Source: Oscillospiraceae bacterium (GTDB lineage: Bacteria; Bacillota; Clostridia; Oscillospirales; Acutalibacteraceae). From it: a stretch of DNA of 64,000 bases. Made by a program: the position numbers and the translations under genes. Positions within the stretch are counted from its first letter, which is position 1, and every line of letters begins with the position of its first letter. Below the pieces are notes generated by a model. The model saw only the letters and a list, made by a program, of their open reading frames with translations. It was not told the origin of the DNA and did not search any database. Below are positions 28,207 through 37,065 of the stretch, piece by piece. The stretch covers positions 28,188 to 92,187 of the forward strand of contig SVPZ01000003.1 of assembly GCA_015065605.1 (NCBI GenBank), in the 5' to 3' direction.

Positions 28207-30123
28207 TTACTGTATTCTTCCAAATTGTTTTTCTAAATCTCGTTTTTTAATTTCAAACGCCACAGGTCTTCCGTGTGGGCAATAGAATATATCGTCACGT
28301 GTAAGAACCTCGGTAGCAAGTTTCAAAAGTTCTTCCTTACTCGTTCTGTAGCCTGCTTTAATAGCCGCCTTACAGGCAACCGTATGATAAATATCGTCAA
28401 GTTTTTCAATTTCAACCGAACCGTTATCAGAAAGTCCTGCCGCAACTTCGTAAAATACGGTTGCAACGTCTTCATCCTTAAGCGAAGACGGAACGGATCT
28501 GACTATTACGGTATTATTACCGAAATCTTCTGCCTCAAAACCGCTTTTTAATAAAAGTTCAACAGAATTAATAACTGCATTATAATGTTCAGCAGTTAAT
28601 TTGACGGTAACGGGAAGAAGCAATTCCTGACTTTCGGCTTTTTCTTCCTTTTTAAGACGTTCAAATATGATTCTTTCGTGAGAAGCGTGTTTATCAATAA
28701 AGAAAACACTATTATCCTTTTCAACGATTATATACGTAGAAAATGCTTCACCTACAAATTTTATTTGAGGAATTATTTCGGTTTCAGCCGCCTTTATCGG
28801 TTCAATGGCAACCTCGGGTTCGAATTTTTCAGCCTTAACCTCAGTTGTTTTAACCGTTTCGATATTTTCTTTATGTTGCGGTTTAATATATTCGTCCTCA
28901 ACGTGAATATCAATATTAACTTTAGGATTATTCTCAACCTTAGCAGTATCATTACTGTAAAAGTTTTTAAAACTAATAGTCGGTGAAGAATTATTTACTG
29001 ATGGAGCATAAGTATCATCGTTTTTCGGTTCTTCCTTCTTTTCTGTAATAACCATCTGCTTATACTCTTTGGTACTCATGGTATCGAAAGCAGCAAAGGA
29101 AGGATTCGGTTTGACGGCAATCTGAGGTCTTTCGTCACCTTTTGTAAGGGCATTTTTTACCGTAAAATATATAGCGTCAAAAACACTTTTATCATCAGAA
29201 AATCTGACCTCTGTTTTTGCAGGATGAACGTTAACGTCAACAACACCAGGGTCAACCGTAATATTAAGAACACAAGCGGGAAATTTACCTACCATAACGG
29301 AATTTTTATACGCCGCTTCCAATGCCGAAATAGCAGTAGCACTACGAATTGTTCTTCCGTTTAAGAAGAAATACTGTGCATTACGCTTCGGACGGCAATA
29401 TATAGGTTTACAAATAAATCCTTCAACCTTAACAGTTGAGTTGCCGCCGTCAGCAGAAATAAGACTTTTAGAAAACTCTCTGCCCAAAACCGAATATATA
29501 ACCGACTCAAGTTTACCATCACCTGAAGTAGTAATAACGGTCTTTGAGTCTCTTATAAATCTAAACGCAACTTCGGGATGGGAAAGAGCAATCTTTTCAA
29601 CAAGATCCGCTACTACGTTTGCTTCACTGGAATCTTTATGCAAAAATTTCATTCTTGCAGGAGTATTGAAAAACAAATCTCTTACGATAACAGTAGTACC
29701 GTTTTCACATCCTATTTCTTCAAAGGCAACTTCTTCGCCGCCTTCAATTACGTAGCGGGTACCCACAATATCATCTTCGGTTTTAGTTATCATTTCCACT
29801 TTTGAAACAGAAGAAATAGCGGCTAACGCTTCACCTCTGAAACCTAACGTGTTAATGTTGTCAAGGTCATCTTCTTTAACAATTTTGCTTGTTGCATGAC
29901 GAAGAAAAGCGGTTGGAACGTCATCTCTTTTAATTCCGCAACCGTTATCGGTAACTCGCATATATAAAATACCGCCGCCTTTAATTTCTACTGTAACGTC
30001 CGTAGCACCGGCATCAATGGCATTTTCAACTATCTCTTTTATAACCGAAGCAGGTTTTTCTACCACCTCGCCTGCGGCGATTTTCTCGGCTATAAATTTT
30101 GGCAACACGTTAATCTTCGGCAT
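28207..30123 (-). CDS. mutL: DNA mismatch repair protein MutL
   Basis: 638 residues. The GHKL ATPase domain has PKFIAEKIAAGEVVEKPAS and ENAIDAGATDV, DNGCGI and GFRGEALAAISSV. A variable acidic linker spans roughly 350-430. The C-terminal domain holds the endonuclease motif DKHASHERIIFERLKKE (DxHAxxERxxxE) and CPHGRP, so this MutL should nick DNA as expected where MutH is absent. It lies 12 bases after mutS. Confidence 0.97.
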   Translation of the reverse strand: MPKINVLPKFIAEKIAAGEVVEKPASVIKEIVENAIDAGATDVTVEIKGGGILYMRVTDNGCGIKRDDVPTAFLRHATSKIVKEDDLDNINTLGFRGEALAAISSVSKVEMITKTEDDIVGTRYVIEGGEEVAFEEIGCENGTTVIVRDLFFNTPARMKFLHKDSSEANVVADLVEKIALSHPEVAFRFIRDSKTVITTSGDGKLESVIYSVLGREFSKSLISADGGNSTVKVEGFICKPIYCRPKRNAQYFFLNGRTIRSATAISALEAAYKNSVMVGKFPACVLNITVDPGVVDVNVHPAKTEVRFSDDKSVFDAIYFTVKNALTKGDERPQIAVKPNPSFAAFDTMSTKEYKQMVITEKKEEPKNDDTYAPSVNNSSPTISFKNFYSNDTAKVENNPKVNIDIHVEDEYIKPQHKENIETVKTTEVKAEKFEPEVAIEPIKAAETEIIPQIKFVGEAFSTYIIVEKDNSVFFIDKHASHERIIFERLKKEEKAESQELLLPVTVKLTAEHYNAVINSVELLLKSGFEAEDFGNNTVIVRSVPSSLKDEDVATVFYEVAAGLSDNGSVEIEKLDDIYHTVACKAAIKAGYRTSKEELLKLATEVLTRDDIFYCPHGRPVAFEIKKRDLEKQFGRIQ

Positions 30124-30134
30124 ACTTAACCTCT

Positions 30135-32729
30135 TTATTCTTTTGCTTTATTTGCTAAATCGTAAAGCATTCTCATAGACTCAATAGGAGTAAGAGTGTT
30201 AACGTCAACAGTTCTGAGCTCGTCCATAATATCCATAGCCTGCTTCATTTCAAGAGGCATCTGACCTGACGGTTCAGCCACCTTTTTATAGGTAATTACT
30301 CCCTGTGATTCTGTTTCGCTGAGAATTTCTTTAGCACGTTTAATAACCGCTGAAGGTATTCCCGAAAGCTTTGCAACCTCGATACCGTAGCTTTGATCGG
30401 CACCTCCGGGAACTATTCTTCTCAGGAAGATTATATCATCACCGCGTTTTTTAACGGCAATATTGTAGTTTTTAACACCCGAAATTTCGTTTTCCATTTC
30501 GGTAAGCTCGTGATAATGGGTAGCAAACAACGCTTTAGCGCCGATTTTCTTCTTATCGGCAACGTATTCAAGAACCGCCTTCGCAATTGACATACCGTCA
30601 AATGTAGAAGTACCTCTGCCGATTTCATCCAATATCAGTAAACTTTTATTTGTGGCATTTTTAAGAATATTGGCAACTTCATTCATTTCCACCATAAACG
30701 TAGATTGACCCGATGCTAAATCATCACTTGCGCCAACTCTTGTATAAATTGCATCACAAATAGAGATATTAGCATTTTCGGCAGGAACGAAAGAACCGAT
30801 TTGAGCCATAAGAACGATTATAGCAACCTGTCGCATATAGGTAGATTTACCCGCCATATTAGGACCTGTAATAATCGCGCAACGGTCATCTCCGCTGTTA
30901 AGATAAGTGTCGTTTGAAACAAATGGAATATTGGTAAGCTTTTCAACCACCGGATGTCTGCCCGATTTAATCAGAATAATACCGTCCTCGTTAATTTTAG
31001 GTCTGCAGTAATTATTCTCGACCGCAACGTTTGAAAGTGAGCAAAGTACGTCAAGACGAGCAAGAGCGGCAGCGGTACACTGAAAACGTTCAAGTTGAGC
31101 GGCAACCTGTTTTCTGACGTTATCAAAAAGTTCGTATTCAAGCGCTATTACTCTGTCTTTAGCGCCAAGGAGTTTTCCTTCGAGAGCTTTAAGTTCCTCA
31201 GTTATAAAACGTTCGGCGCCGGTTAAAGTCTGTTTTCTTATGTAATCTTCAGGCACTAAATCCAAGAACGAATTAGTTACTTCAAGATAATAACCAAACA
31301 CTTTATTGAATTTTACCCTGAGATTTTTAATGCCCGTTCTTTCTTTTTCTCTGGCTTCGATATCGGCAATTATTGCAGTACCGCCTGTCATAATCTCACG
31401 GAGTGAGTCAACTTCAGCGTTATAGCCTGTTCGTATCATTCCACCTTCACGAACCAAAGCAGGCGGCTCGTCAACAATTGCGCTGTCAATAAGGTTTTTT
31501 ACGTCTTCGAGCAAATCTATATTATTATAACATTCTTTGAGCATACGACTTTGCGCAGAAGAAAGAGCGTTTTTTACTTCGGGAATGGCTTCTATTGTTG
31601 AAGAGAGAGCTCTTAGTTCCCTTGCGCTGCCCGTACCGTAAACAACCTTTGACATCAGTCTTTCAATATCTTTTATACCTTTAAGAGAATCGGTCAATTC
31701 ACCACGCATAACGGTAGCCTGAGTCAATTCCTCAATACTGTTCTGGCGCAAGTTAATCTGATTAAAATTGAGTAACGGTTGTTCTATCCATGACCGCATA
31801 AGACGTTTACCCATTGCGGTACAGGTTTTGTCAAGCACCCATAAAAGCGAACCCTTACGCGATTTTGTACGCATTGTTTCGATAATTTCTAAATTTCTGA
31901 CAGCAGTCATATCAAGACGCATAAACTGACCGCCGCTATAGAATTTAACTTGATTTACACAAATTTCACCGCTAATACCTGTTTCATAAAGATATCCTAT
32001 TACGGCGCCAAGTGCACTTTCACCTGCTGTACCTGCAGAAAAACCGAGATTTTCGACACTTAATATTTTAAAATGTTTTAAAATAAGTTGTTCGGAATAA
32101 TCTATATCGAACGCAGTTTTATCTCTTTTTGTAATAAGACCGTCATATTTTCCAAGTATTGCACTACTTAAAATTTTGTCATTTTCAAAATCGTCGATTA
32201 TAAGCAATTCTTTCGGTGCAAAACGACAGATTTCGTCGTAAATAAGTGAAGACGTATCCTGACCCGAAACTTCGGTAAGATATGCTTCACCGGTAGAAGC
32301 ATCGGTAAAACATATTCCCGCAACTCCGTCGATAACGGAAACGGCACAAAGGAAATTATTTTTTCCTTCATCAAGCATACTGTCTTCAATAACGGTACCG
32401 GGCGTAATAATTCTGATTATATCACGCTTAACAAGACCTTTTGCAGTTGCAGGGTCTTCAACCTGTTCGCAAATGGCAACTCTGTATCCTTTTTCAACAA
32501 GACGCTGAATATAAGTTTCACAGGAATGGAACGGCACACCGCACATTGGAGCGCGTTCAGTAAGACCGCAATCTTTTCCCGTCAATACTAAATCGAGTTC
32601 GCTCGAAGCAGTTTCGGCATCTTCAAAAAACATTTCATAAAAGTCGCCGACACGGAAAAATATAATGCAGTCTTTATTCTGCTCTTTAATTTCAAGATAC
32701 TGTCGCATCATAGGAGACAGTTCTGCCAT
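30135..32729 (-). CDS. mutS: DNA mismatch recognition protein MutS
   Basis: 864 residues. The N-terminal mismatch-binding domain has MMRQYLEIKEQNKDCIIFF and the GDFYEMF Phe-Tyr-Glu wedge. The core and lever domains follow, then the ATPase with GPNMAGKSTYMRQ (Walker A, about 607), LLILDEIGRGTSTFDGM (Walker B) and FATHYHEL. The ATG at 32729 has AGGTGG 5 bases upstream; the alternative GTG at 32738 overlaps that site. It functions with MutL, encoded directly downstream. Confidence 0.97.
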   Translation of the reverse strand: MAELSPMMRQYLEIKEQNKDCIIFFRVGDFYEMFFEDAETASSELDLVLTGKDCGLTERAPMCGVPFHSCETYIQRLVEKGYRVAICEQVEDPATAKGLVKRDIIRIITPGTVIEDSMLDEGKNNFLCAVSVIDGVAGICFTDASTGEAYLTEVSGQDTSSLIYDEICRFAPKELLIIDDFENDKILSSAILGKYDGLITKRDKTAFDIDYSEQLILKHFKILSVENLGFSAGTAGESALGAVIGYLYETGISGEICVNQVKFYSGGQFMRLDMTAVRNLEIIETMRTKSRKGSLLWVLDKTCTAMGKRLMRSWIEQPLLNFNQINLRQNSIEELTQATVMRGELTDSLKGIKDIERLMSKVVYGTGSARELRALSSTIEAIPEVKNALSSAQSRMLKECYNNIDLLEDVKNLIDSAIVDEPPALVREGGMIRTGYNAEVDSLREIMTGGTAIIADIEAREKERTGIKNLRVKFNKVFGYYLEVTNSFLDLVPEDYIRKQTLTGAERFITEELKALEGKLLGAKDRVIALEYELFDNVRKQVAAQLERFQCTAAALARLDVLCSLSNVAVENNYCRPKINEDGIILIKSGRHPVVEKLTNIPFVSNDTYLNSGDDRCAIITGPNMAGKSTYMRQVAIIVLMAQIGSFVPAENANISICDAIYTRVGASDDLASGQSTFMVEMNEVANILKNATNKSLLILDEIGRGTSTFDGMSIAKAVLEYVADKKKIGAKALFATHYHELTEMENEISGVKNYNIAVKKRGDDIIFLRRIVPGGADQSYGIEVAKLSGIPSAVIKRAKEILSETESQGVITYKKVAEPSGQMPLEMKQAMDIMDELRTVDVNTLTPIESMRMLYDLANKAKE

Positions 32730-32763
32730 CATTTCCACCTACCGTTTTGATATTTGATTAAAA

Positions 32764-33171
32764 TTAGTGACAACCTGCGCAGGTTGAACAACTACCCGTG
32801 CATCCGCCTTCGGGAATTTCGCAGGTTTCGGGGTCAGCGCCTTCACTGCACATCTGAATAATCGCCATAACGTCTGCAAGCATTTTATCAACACCGAGTT
32901 TTGCGTCGTTATAAGCTTTCATAGTTTCGTTATTCATTATTGAGTCGTAAATCTCTCTGAGTTCAAGATTTGCTTCTCTGAACTTTTCTTCATCACGCTC
33001 TTCCTGTTCGCCAAGACGTTCTATATTCATTCTGGCTACGTTGAATTTGCCAACCAAATCCTGTAATTCCTCATTACTGTCAAGTGCAAGTTTGGTTTTT
33101 GCATATTCAACAAATCTTTCATCTTTCTGCATTGCAGTGCCTAAATTTCTGGCAGCTTTAATTACGTCCAT
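32764..33171 (-). CDS. YlbF family protein with cysteine-rich tail
   Basis: 135 residues. The all-helical YlbF/YmcA domain covers about 1-110 (VIKAARNLGTAMQKDERFVEY). The last 30 residues contain six cysteines in MCSEGADPETCEIPEGG, CTGSCSTC and AGCH. In B. subtilis YlbF, YmcA and YaaT form a complex with [4Fe-4S] clusters that promotes RNase Y mRNA processing and Spo0A activation. The tail here could bind metal or a cluster. Its place between miaB and mutS recurs in clostridia. GGAGA precedes the ATG at 33171. Confidence 0.88.
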   Translation of the reverse strand: MDVIKAARNLGTAMQKDERFVEYAKTKLALDSNEELQDLVGKFNVARMNIERLGEQEERDEEKFREANLELREIYDSIMNNETMKAYNDAKLGVDKMLADVMAIIQMCSEGADPETCEIPEGGCTGSCSTCAGCH

Positions 33172-33174
33172 TTT

Positions 33175-34569
33175 TTATTCTCCTATTCTTTCGCCTTCCA
33201 AAATATTGGAAACTGCGTTTACTTTTACATTTATAAATTTACCAATATCTTCTTCATTACCATCAAACTCAATAACGGCGGTACCGTTAGTGTGTCCTGC
33301 CATTTTACCTTCTACTCTGCCAAAATCATCGCACAACACCCGATAGGTCTTTCCAACCGTATCCAAACTGAGTTCTTTGCCGATGACCTCCTGCGTTTTT
33401 AAAAGTTCATCAAACCATTTTCCCTTTTCTTCACGAGAAATCGGGTCGGGAAGTTTTTCGGCAGGCGTGCCGTTACGGGGAGAGAAAATAAAGGTAAAAA
33501 GTGAAGAAAATCGTACTTCTTTTACCAAAGATAAAGTTTCACAGAAGTCCTCGTAGGTTTCACCGGGAAAGCCTACGATAATATCACTGGTAAGTGATAT
33601 ATCAGGCATTTTTTCTTTAGCCATTTTAATTAGAGAAAGATACTTTTCTCGAGTGTATCTCCTGTTCATCAAATTAAGTATTCTGTCACTTCCGCTTTGG
33701 AAAGGAAGGTGCAAATGACGGGCAACCTTTTCGCACCTACTCATAGTATCAAGCAGTTCTTCGGTACAATCCTTAGGATGCGACGTCATAAATCTAATTC
33801 TGAAATCACCTTCAAGGTCGTTAATTTTCTTGAGCAAACCGGCAAAATTAAGATTAAAATCACAACCAGTTCCATATGAATTAACGTTCTGACCAAGAAG
33901 CGTTATATCCTTACAGCCGTTAGCAATAAGTTCTTTTGCCTCTTTGATAATATCATCGGGATGTCGGGAACGTTCCCTGCCCCTGACGTACGGAACAATA
34001 CAATAACTGCAGAAGTTATTACATCCGTACATTATCGGAAGCCAACCTTTGAACTGACCGTCACGTTTTACGGGAATTTCTTCAACGATTTTCTCGCTTT
34101 CTCCGATTTCAAAAATTCTTGAAGAGCCTGAAAGACGCTTATACAAAAATTCGGGAAGCCTGTACTGCACGTGTGTACCGAAAACGATATCAACGTAAGG
34201 ATAACTTTTTTTCATTCTATCGATAACGATTTCCTGCTGAGCCATACATCCGCAAAGAGCGATTATCATACCGTTGTGTCTTTTTTTGTAATGCTTCATA
34301 GCACCAATATTTCCATAAACTCTATCTTCTGCGTGACCTCTTACGGCACAGGTGTTAAAGAGAACGAAATCTGCGCCCTCGGCTTCGTCGGTCAATTCGT
34401 ATCCGACCTGAGTTAGCATACCTTTGATTCTTTCGGAATCGCTTACGTTTTGTTGACAACCGTATGTGAATATACAAGCTTTAGGAGTTCTCCCGTAAAC
34501 CTTTTTTAACAGGTCGGGTAAAAGCAAAATATATTGCTTTTGTTCTTCCCTATAGTCTAAAAAATTCAA
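33175..34569 (-). CDS. miaB: tRNA-2-methylthio-N6-dimethylallyladenosine synthase MiaB
   Basis: 464 residues. The N-terminal UPF0004 domain has FTYGCQQNVSDSERIKGML and cysteines in FNTCAVRGHAE and ALCGCMAQQE. The radical SAM core is marked by YGCNNFCSYCIVPYVRGRE (about 180). A TRAM domain closes the protein (EGKMAGHTNGTAVIEF). It adds the methylthio group to i6A37 made by MiaA. The start is TTG at 34569 with AAGGGG about 10 bases upstream; the next in-frame ATG would remove the conserved N-terminus. It is the first gene of the long operon. Confidence 0.96.
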   Translation of the reverse strand: MNFLDYREEQKQYILLLPDLLKKVYGRTPKACIFTYGCQQNVSDSERIKGMLTQVGYELTDEAEGADFVLFNTCAVRGHAEDRVYGNIGAMKHYKKRHNGMIIALCGCMAQQEIVIDRMKKSYPYVDIVFGTHVQYRLPEFLYKRLSGSSRIFEIGESEKIVEEIPVKRDGQFKGWLPIMYGCNNFCSYCIVPYVRGRERSRHPDDIIKEAKELIANGCKDITLLGQNVNSYGTGCDFNLNFAGLLKKINDLEGDFRIRFMTSHPKDCTEELLDTMSRCEKVARHLHLPFQSGSDRILNLMNRRYTREKYLSLIKMAKEKMPDISLTSDIIVGFPGETYEDFCETLSLVKEVRFSSLFTFIFSPRNGTPAEKLPDPISREEKGKWFDELLKTQEVIGKELSLDTVGKTYRVLCDDFGRVEGKMAGHTNGTAVIEFDGNEEDIGKFINVKVNAVSNILEGERIGE

Positions 34570-34600
34570 AAACTACTACCCCTTTTACATAGATAGAAGT

Positions 34601-34629
34601 ATTATACTATATATTCTTTAAATATGCAA
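34601..34629 (-). promoter_or_regulatory. Predicted promoter of the miaB-mutSL operon
   Basis: On the minus strand TTGCAT (34624-34629), a 17-base spacer and a perfect TATAAT (34601-34606) sit about 32 bases upstream of the miaB TTG start. Confidence 0.75.
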
Positions 34630-34660
34630 GGCAAAAGATAAAGTAAAAAAATTATTTTAT

Positions 34661-34694
34661 AAAAAATCAGAGGCCCATTTTGAGCCTCTGATTA
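34661..34694 (-). terminator. Terminator of the serine hydrolase gene
   Basis: ATCAGAGGC (34667-34675) pairs with GCCTCTGAT (34684-34692), followed in the minus direction by TTTTTTAT. It lies between the beta-lactamase-like gene and the miaB promoter. Confidence 0.85.
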
Positions 34695-34717
34695 TAAGCG
34701 TAACTATCAAGTTATTA

Positions 34718-35875
34718 TCAATACGTCAAATTATAGTCGTAAAGTTTTTCAAGTTCCGACTTAACCGCTTTCATATCCTCTTCGTCACCCGTATGTTCAG
34801 CCATAAAAATACGATAAAGCATAGAGCGAATACCTTGCACCGGTGAATTCATAAGATGACAGGCAAAATATAAGGAAATTTCATTTTCAAGGTTTACCGC
34901 AAGATAAGCGCCGGCAGCGCCACCCCAACCGAAGTCTGTATATATTGCATCTTCGCTTTTAGGACAGCGAACTCCCAAACCATATCCGTGGGTACCCTTT
35001 GTCCAATAGGTACTGTTTTGTTCATCGTTCAGCCTTTCGGTAATCATAAGCTTTAATGTTTTGGGTTTTAAAAGTTTATGTGTGCGCAGTCCCTCAAGGA
35101 ATTTAATATAATCCTCGGTCGTTGAAATACATCCTGCGCCGCCGCTTGCATATTCACTTCCAAGTTTATACCAAGAAATATTTTTTCCGATGTTCTTGAT
35201 AACGTTTTTACCGTCAACGCTATCACATCTGTACTGTTCACTAACGGTATAAAGTTCGTTATCGGGAAGCATAAAAGTTGTATTGTCCATTGATAATGGA
35301 ATAAAAATATTATTTTTTACAAAGTCTTCAAACTTTTCTCCCGAAACCACCTCGACAAACGCTGCCAATACGTCGTGACACAGACTATACTGCCAATATT
35401 TACCGGGTTCAAAACAAAGAGGAGCTTTGGCAAGATATTTCATTGTTTCACGGGTGGGACATTTACCGTTGGTTTCCTTTTTGCATTTAATAAGTTCATC
35501 GGAACCGCAGTTATAGGAAAAACCTGCAGTCATTTCAAAAAGATGTTTTATTAAAATAGGATTTTGTGCTTTTACAATACCTTTCTCGGTTTTAACGGTC
35601 ATTTCACTAAATTCCGGCATATAGTCAGAAAGCTTATCTTCAAGTGAATACATACCCTTTTCCCAAAGCATTAAAGCGGCGGTACAGGTTATAACCTTAG
35701 AGCACGAATAAATATTATAACGTTCTTTTCCGTTAATTTTAACCTTGTTTTCAAGGTCGCTAAATCCGTTCATATAACGAAGGATGCACTCCCCTCCCTT
35801 AAATACGGCAAGGTCAAAGCCGGGAACGCCCTTTTCTAAAAAACCGTCGCAAAATTTCTTTAAACCTTCATACAT
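34718..35875 (-). CDS. Serine hydrolase, class C beta-lactamase-like
   Basis: 385 residues of the beta-lactamase/esterase EstB family. The nucleophile motif is SCSK (Ser57-x-x-Lys60). The second motif position reads YSL (in WQYSLCHD, about 158) and the third HGYGLG-like region lies near 300. No signal peptide is seen, so the protein is probably cytosolic, which argues against antibiotic resistance and for an esterase or peptide/amide hydrolase. It lies downstream of the epimerase/dehydroquinase-like pair, but a terminator and its own promoter separate it. The substrate is unknown. Confidence 0.82.
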   Translation of the reverse strand: MYEGLKKFCDGFLEKGVPGFDLAVFKGGECILRYMNGFSDLENKVKINGKERYNIYSCSKVITCTAALMLWEKGMYSLEDKLSDYMPEFSEMTVKTEKGIVKAQNPILIKHLFEMTAGFSYNCGSDELIKCKKETNGKCPTRETMKYLAKAPLCFEPGKYWQYSLCHDVLAAFVEVVSGEKFEDFVKNNIFIPLSMDNTTFMLPDNELYTVSEQYRCDSVDGKNVIKNIGKNISWYKLGSEYASGGAGCISTTEDYIKFLEGLRTHKLLKPKTLKLMITERLNDEQNSTYWTKGTHGYGLGVRCPKSEDAIYTDFGWGGAAGAYLAVNLENEISLYFACHLMNSPVQGIRSMLYRIFMAEHTGDEEDMKAVKSELEKLYDYNLTY

Positions 35876-35899
35876 AAAATATCACCTCGTTGTTTTCGT

Positions 35900-35928
35900 A
35901 TGATAACACAAAATCGGCAGAAATGCAA
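35900..35928 (-). promoter_or_regulatory. Predicted promoter of the serine hydrolase gene
   Basis: On the minus strand TTGCAT (35923-35928), a 17-base spacer and TATCAT (35900-35905) precede the ATG at 35875. The -35 hexamer lies inside the loop of the preceding terminator hairpin. Confidence 0.55.
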
Positions 35929-35942
35929 CAATTCTGCCGATT
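35909..35942 (-). terminator. Terminator downstream of the epimerase module
   Basis: AATCGGCAGAA (35912-35922) pairs with TTCTGCCGATT (35932-35942). In the minus direction the stem is followed by TTTTGTG. It ends the transcript that carries the dehydrogenase remnant and the epimerase gene. Confidence 0.75.
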
Positions 35943-35947
35943 AAAAA

Positions 35948-36019
35948 TTAAAGTGTTAATACAACTTTTCCTACGTTTTCGCTTCTTTCCACAAGATTTT
36001 TATTTTCATCAACAAGCAT
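35948..36019 (-). pseudogene. C-terminal remnant of an MDR-type (alcohol) dehydrogenase
   Basis: A 23-residue frame ends ENVGKVVLTL and stop. The GKVVLTL ending is very typical of zinc-dependent alcohol dehydrogenases and quinone oxidoreductases of the MDR family. It directly follows the epimerase gene and precedes that operon's terminator, so it looks like the last piece of a former third gene of the module. Only this fragment is present. With so few residues the family call is tentative, and it might instead be a chance short frame. Confidence 0.5.
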
Positions 36020-36040
36020 TGCTTTTATAAAAAACACCTC

Positions 36041-37048
36041 TCAGTTAAGACCGTTTTCTTCCAAATATTTGTCCATACGAAGACCGAGTTCACTGTCCTT
36101 AAAAACGTAACCCTCAGGAATTGCTTCTATCATCATTTTAAGCGCGTCGTACATAGGAGTCATTTCCTCTTGCTTCATTCCCGTATATTTTAAAACCTTG
36201 CCGTTATCGGTAATACGGTTAAAAAATCGAGCATATTCAAGTTGCCAACGCGTAGCTGTCGGCACCTCGGGATTAAGAATTTTAAGGTAATCCTCTTTAT
36301 CAACCCAAACCGACTCTAAACCGCAAATTTTATTATAATAATCTGCTATCTCACCCCAGGTTCTGTATTCGCTTGAGCACACGTTAAATATTTCCCTTTT
36401 TGCACTTTCATTAAAGAGAAGTTTTGCTATCATCATAGAAACGTCGCCTGCCCAACATAGTGTTGCAGGGATATTCTTCGCATCAACGGGTAACACAACC
36501 TTTTTACCTCTTACTGCTCTGCCTACGGTGTCCCACGCTTCAAGAGTAACCAGTTGATAACGCATTTTTGAAAAAGTAGTTGCAGGACGTACTATGGTCC
36601 AGTTGCTATATTCAGACAATATAAGAATATTTTCACTTCTTGCTTTATGTATGCAGTAATCATCAGAAGCGATAAGCGTCTTATCGGTTGAATAGTCAAG
36701 AAGTCTTGGGGAGGATTCTTTTATAGGCGTTTCTTCATTAGCGTAAACTCTGCAAGATGAAAGGAAAATATAATGGTCGGTGTTATCTAAAAACAATTTG
36801 TAATAATCCTTAAAATCGTGACCGCCATAAATCATAAAATCAACTATACCGTCAAATTTTTCTTTTAAAAGTTCACTTAAAAAAGCCCTATTCTTTGCGT
36901 TACCTTTTATACAGGTGACGTGATCACTATAAGGAGCTTCTTCATCCAGCGAAACTGCAGTAACTATATAACCCATATCGGCAAGATAAGGAACTAAATA
37001 CTGTCCCATAGCACCTGTTGAACCTATAACTAATACTTTTTTACTCAT
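36041..37048 (-). CDS. NAD-dependent epimerase/dehydratase family protein
   Basis: 335 residues with an extended-SDR Rossmann fold. VIGSTGAMGQYLVPYLADMGY (about 6-26) carries the GxxGxxG nucleotide site. LSSCRVYANE (about 102) is the serine region, though the usual YxxxK is less clear (a YCIHKARSENIL segment at about 134 has Y-x-x-x-K). Family members modify nucleotide sugars or free sugar acids. The frame is open to 37069 but the ATG at 37048 has GGAGA 8 bases upstream. It follows and overlaps the control region of the dehydroquinase-like gene, so they act together. Confidence 0.82.
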   Translation of the reverse strand: MSKKVLVIGSTGAMGQYLVPYLADMGYIVTAVSLDEEAPYSDHVTCIKGNAKNRAFLSELLKEKFDGIVDFMIYGGHDFKDYYKLFLDNTDHYIFLSSCRVYANEETPIKESSPRLLDYSTDKTLIASDDYCIHKARSENILILSEYSNWTIVRPATTFSKMRYQLVTLEAWDTVGRAVRGKKVVLPVDAKNIPATLCWAGDVSMMIAKLLFNESAKREIFNVCSSEYRTWGEIADYYNKICGLESVWVDKEDYLKILNPEVPTATRWQLEYARFFNRITDNGKVLKYTGMKQEEMTPMYDALKMMIEAIPEGYVFKDSELGLRMDKYLEENGLN

Positions 37049-37065
37049 TTTAATTTCTCCTTTAA

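Noticed and set aside
34718..35875. Beta-lactam resistance gene
   Set aside because: No signal peptide is visible and the second motif is atypical; an esterase or amidase role is more likely.
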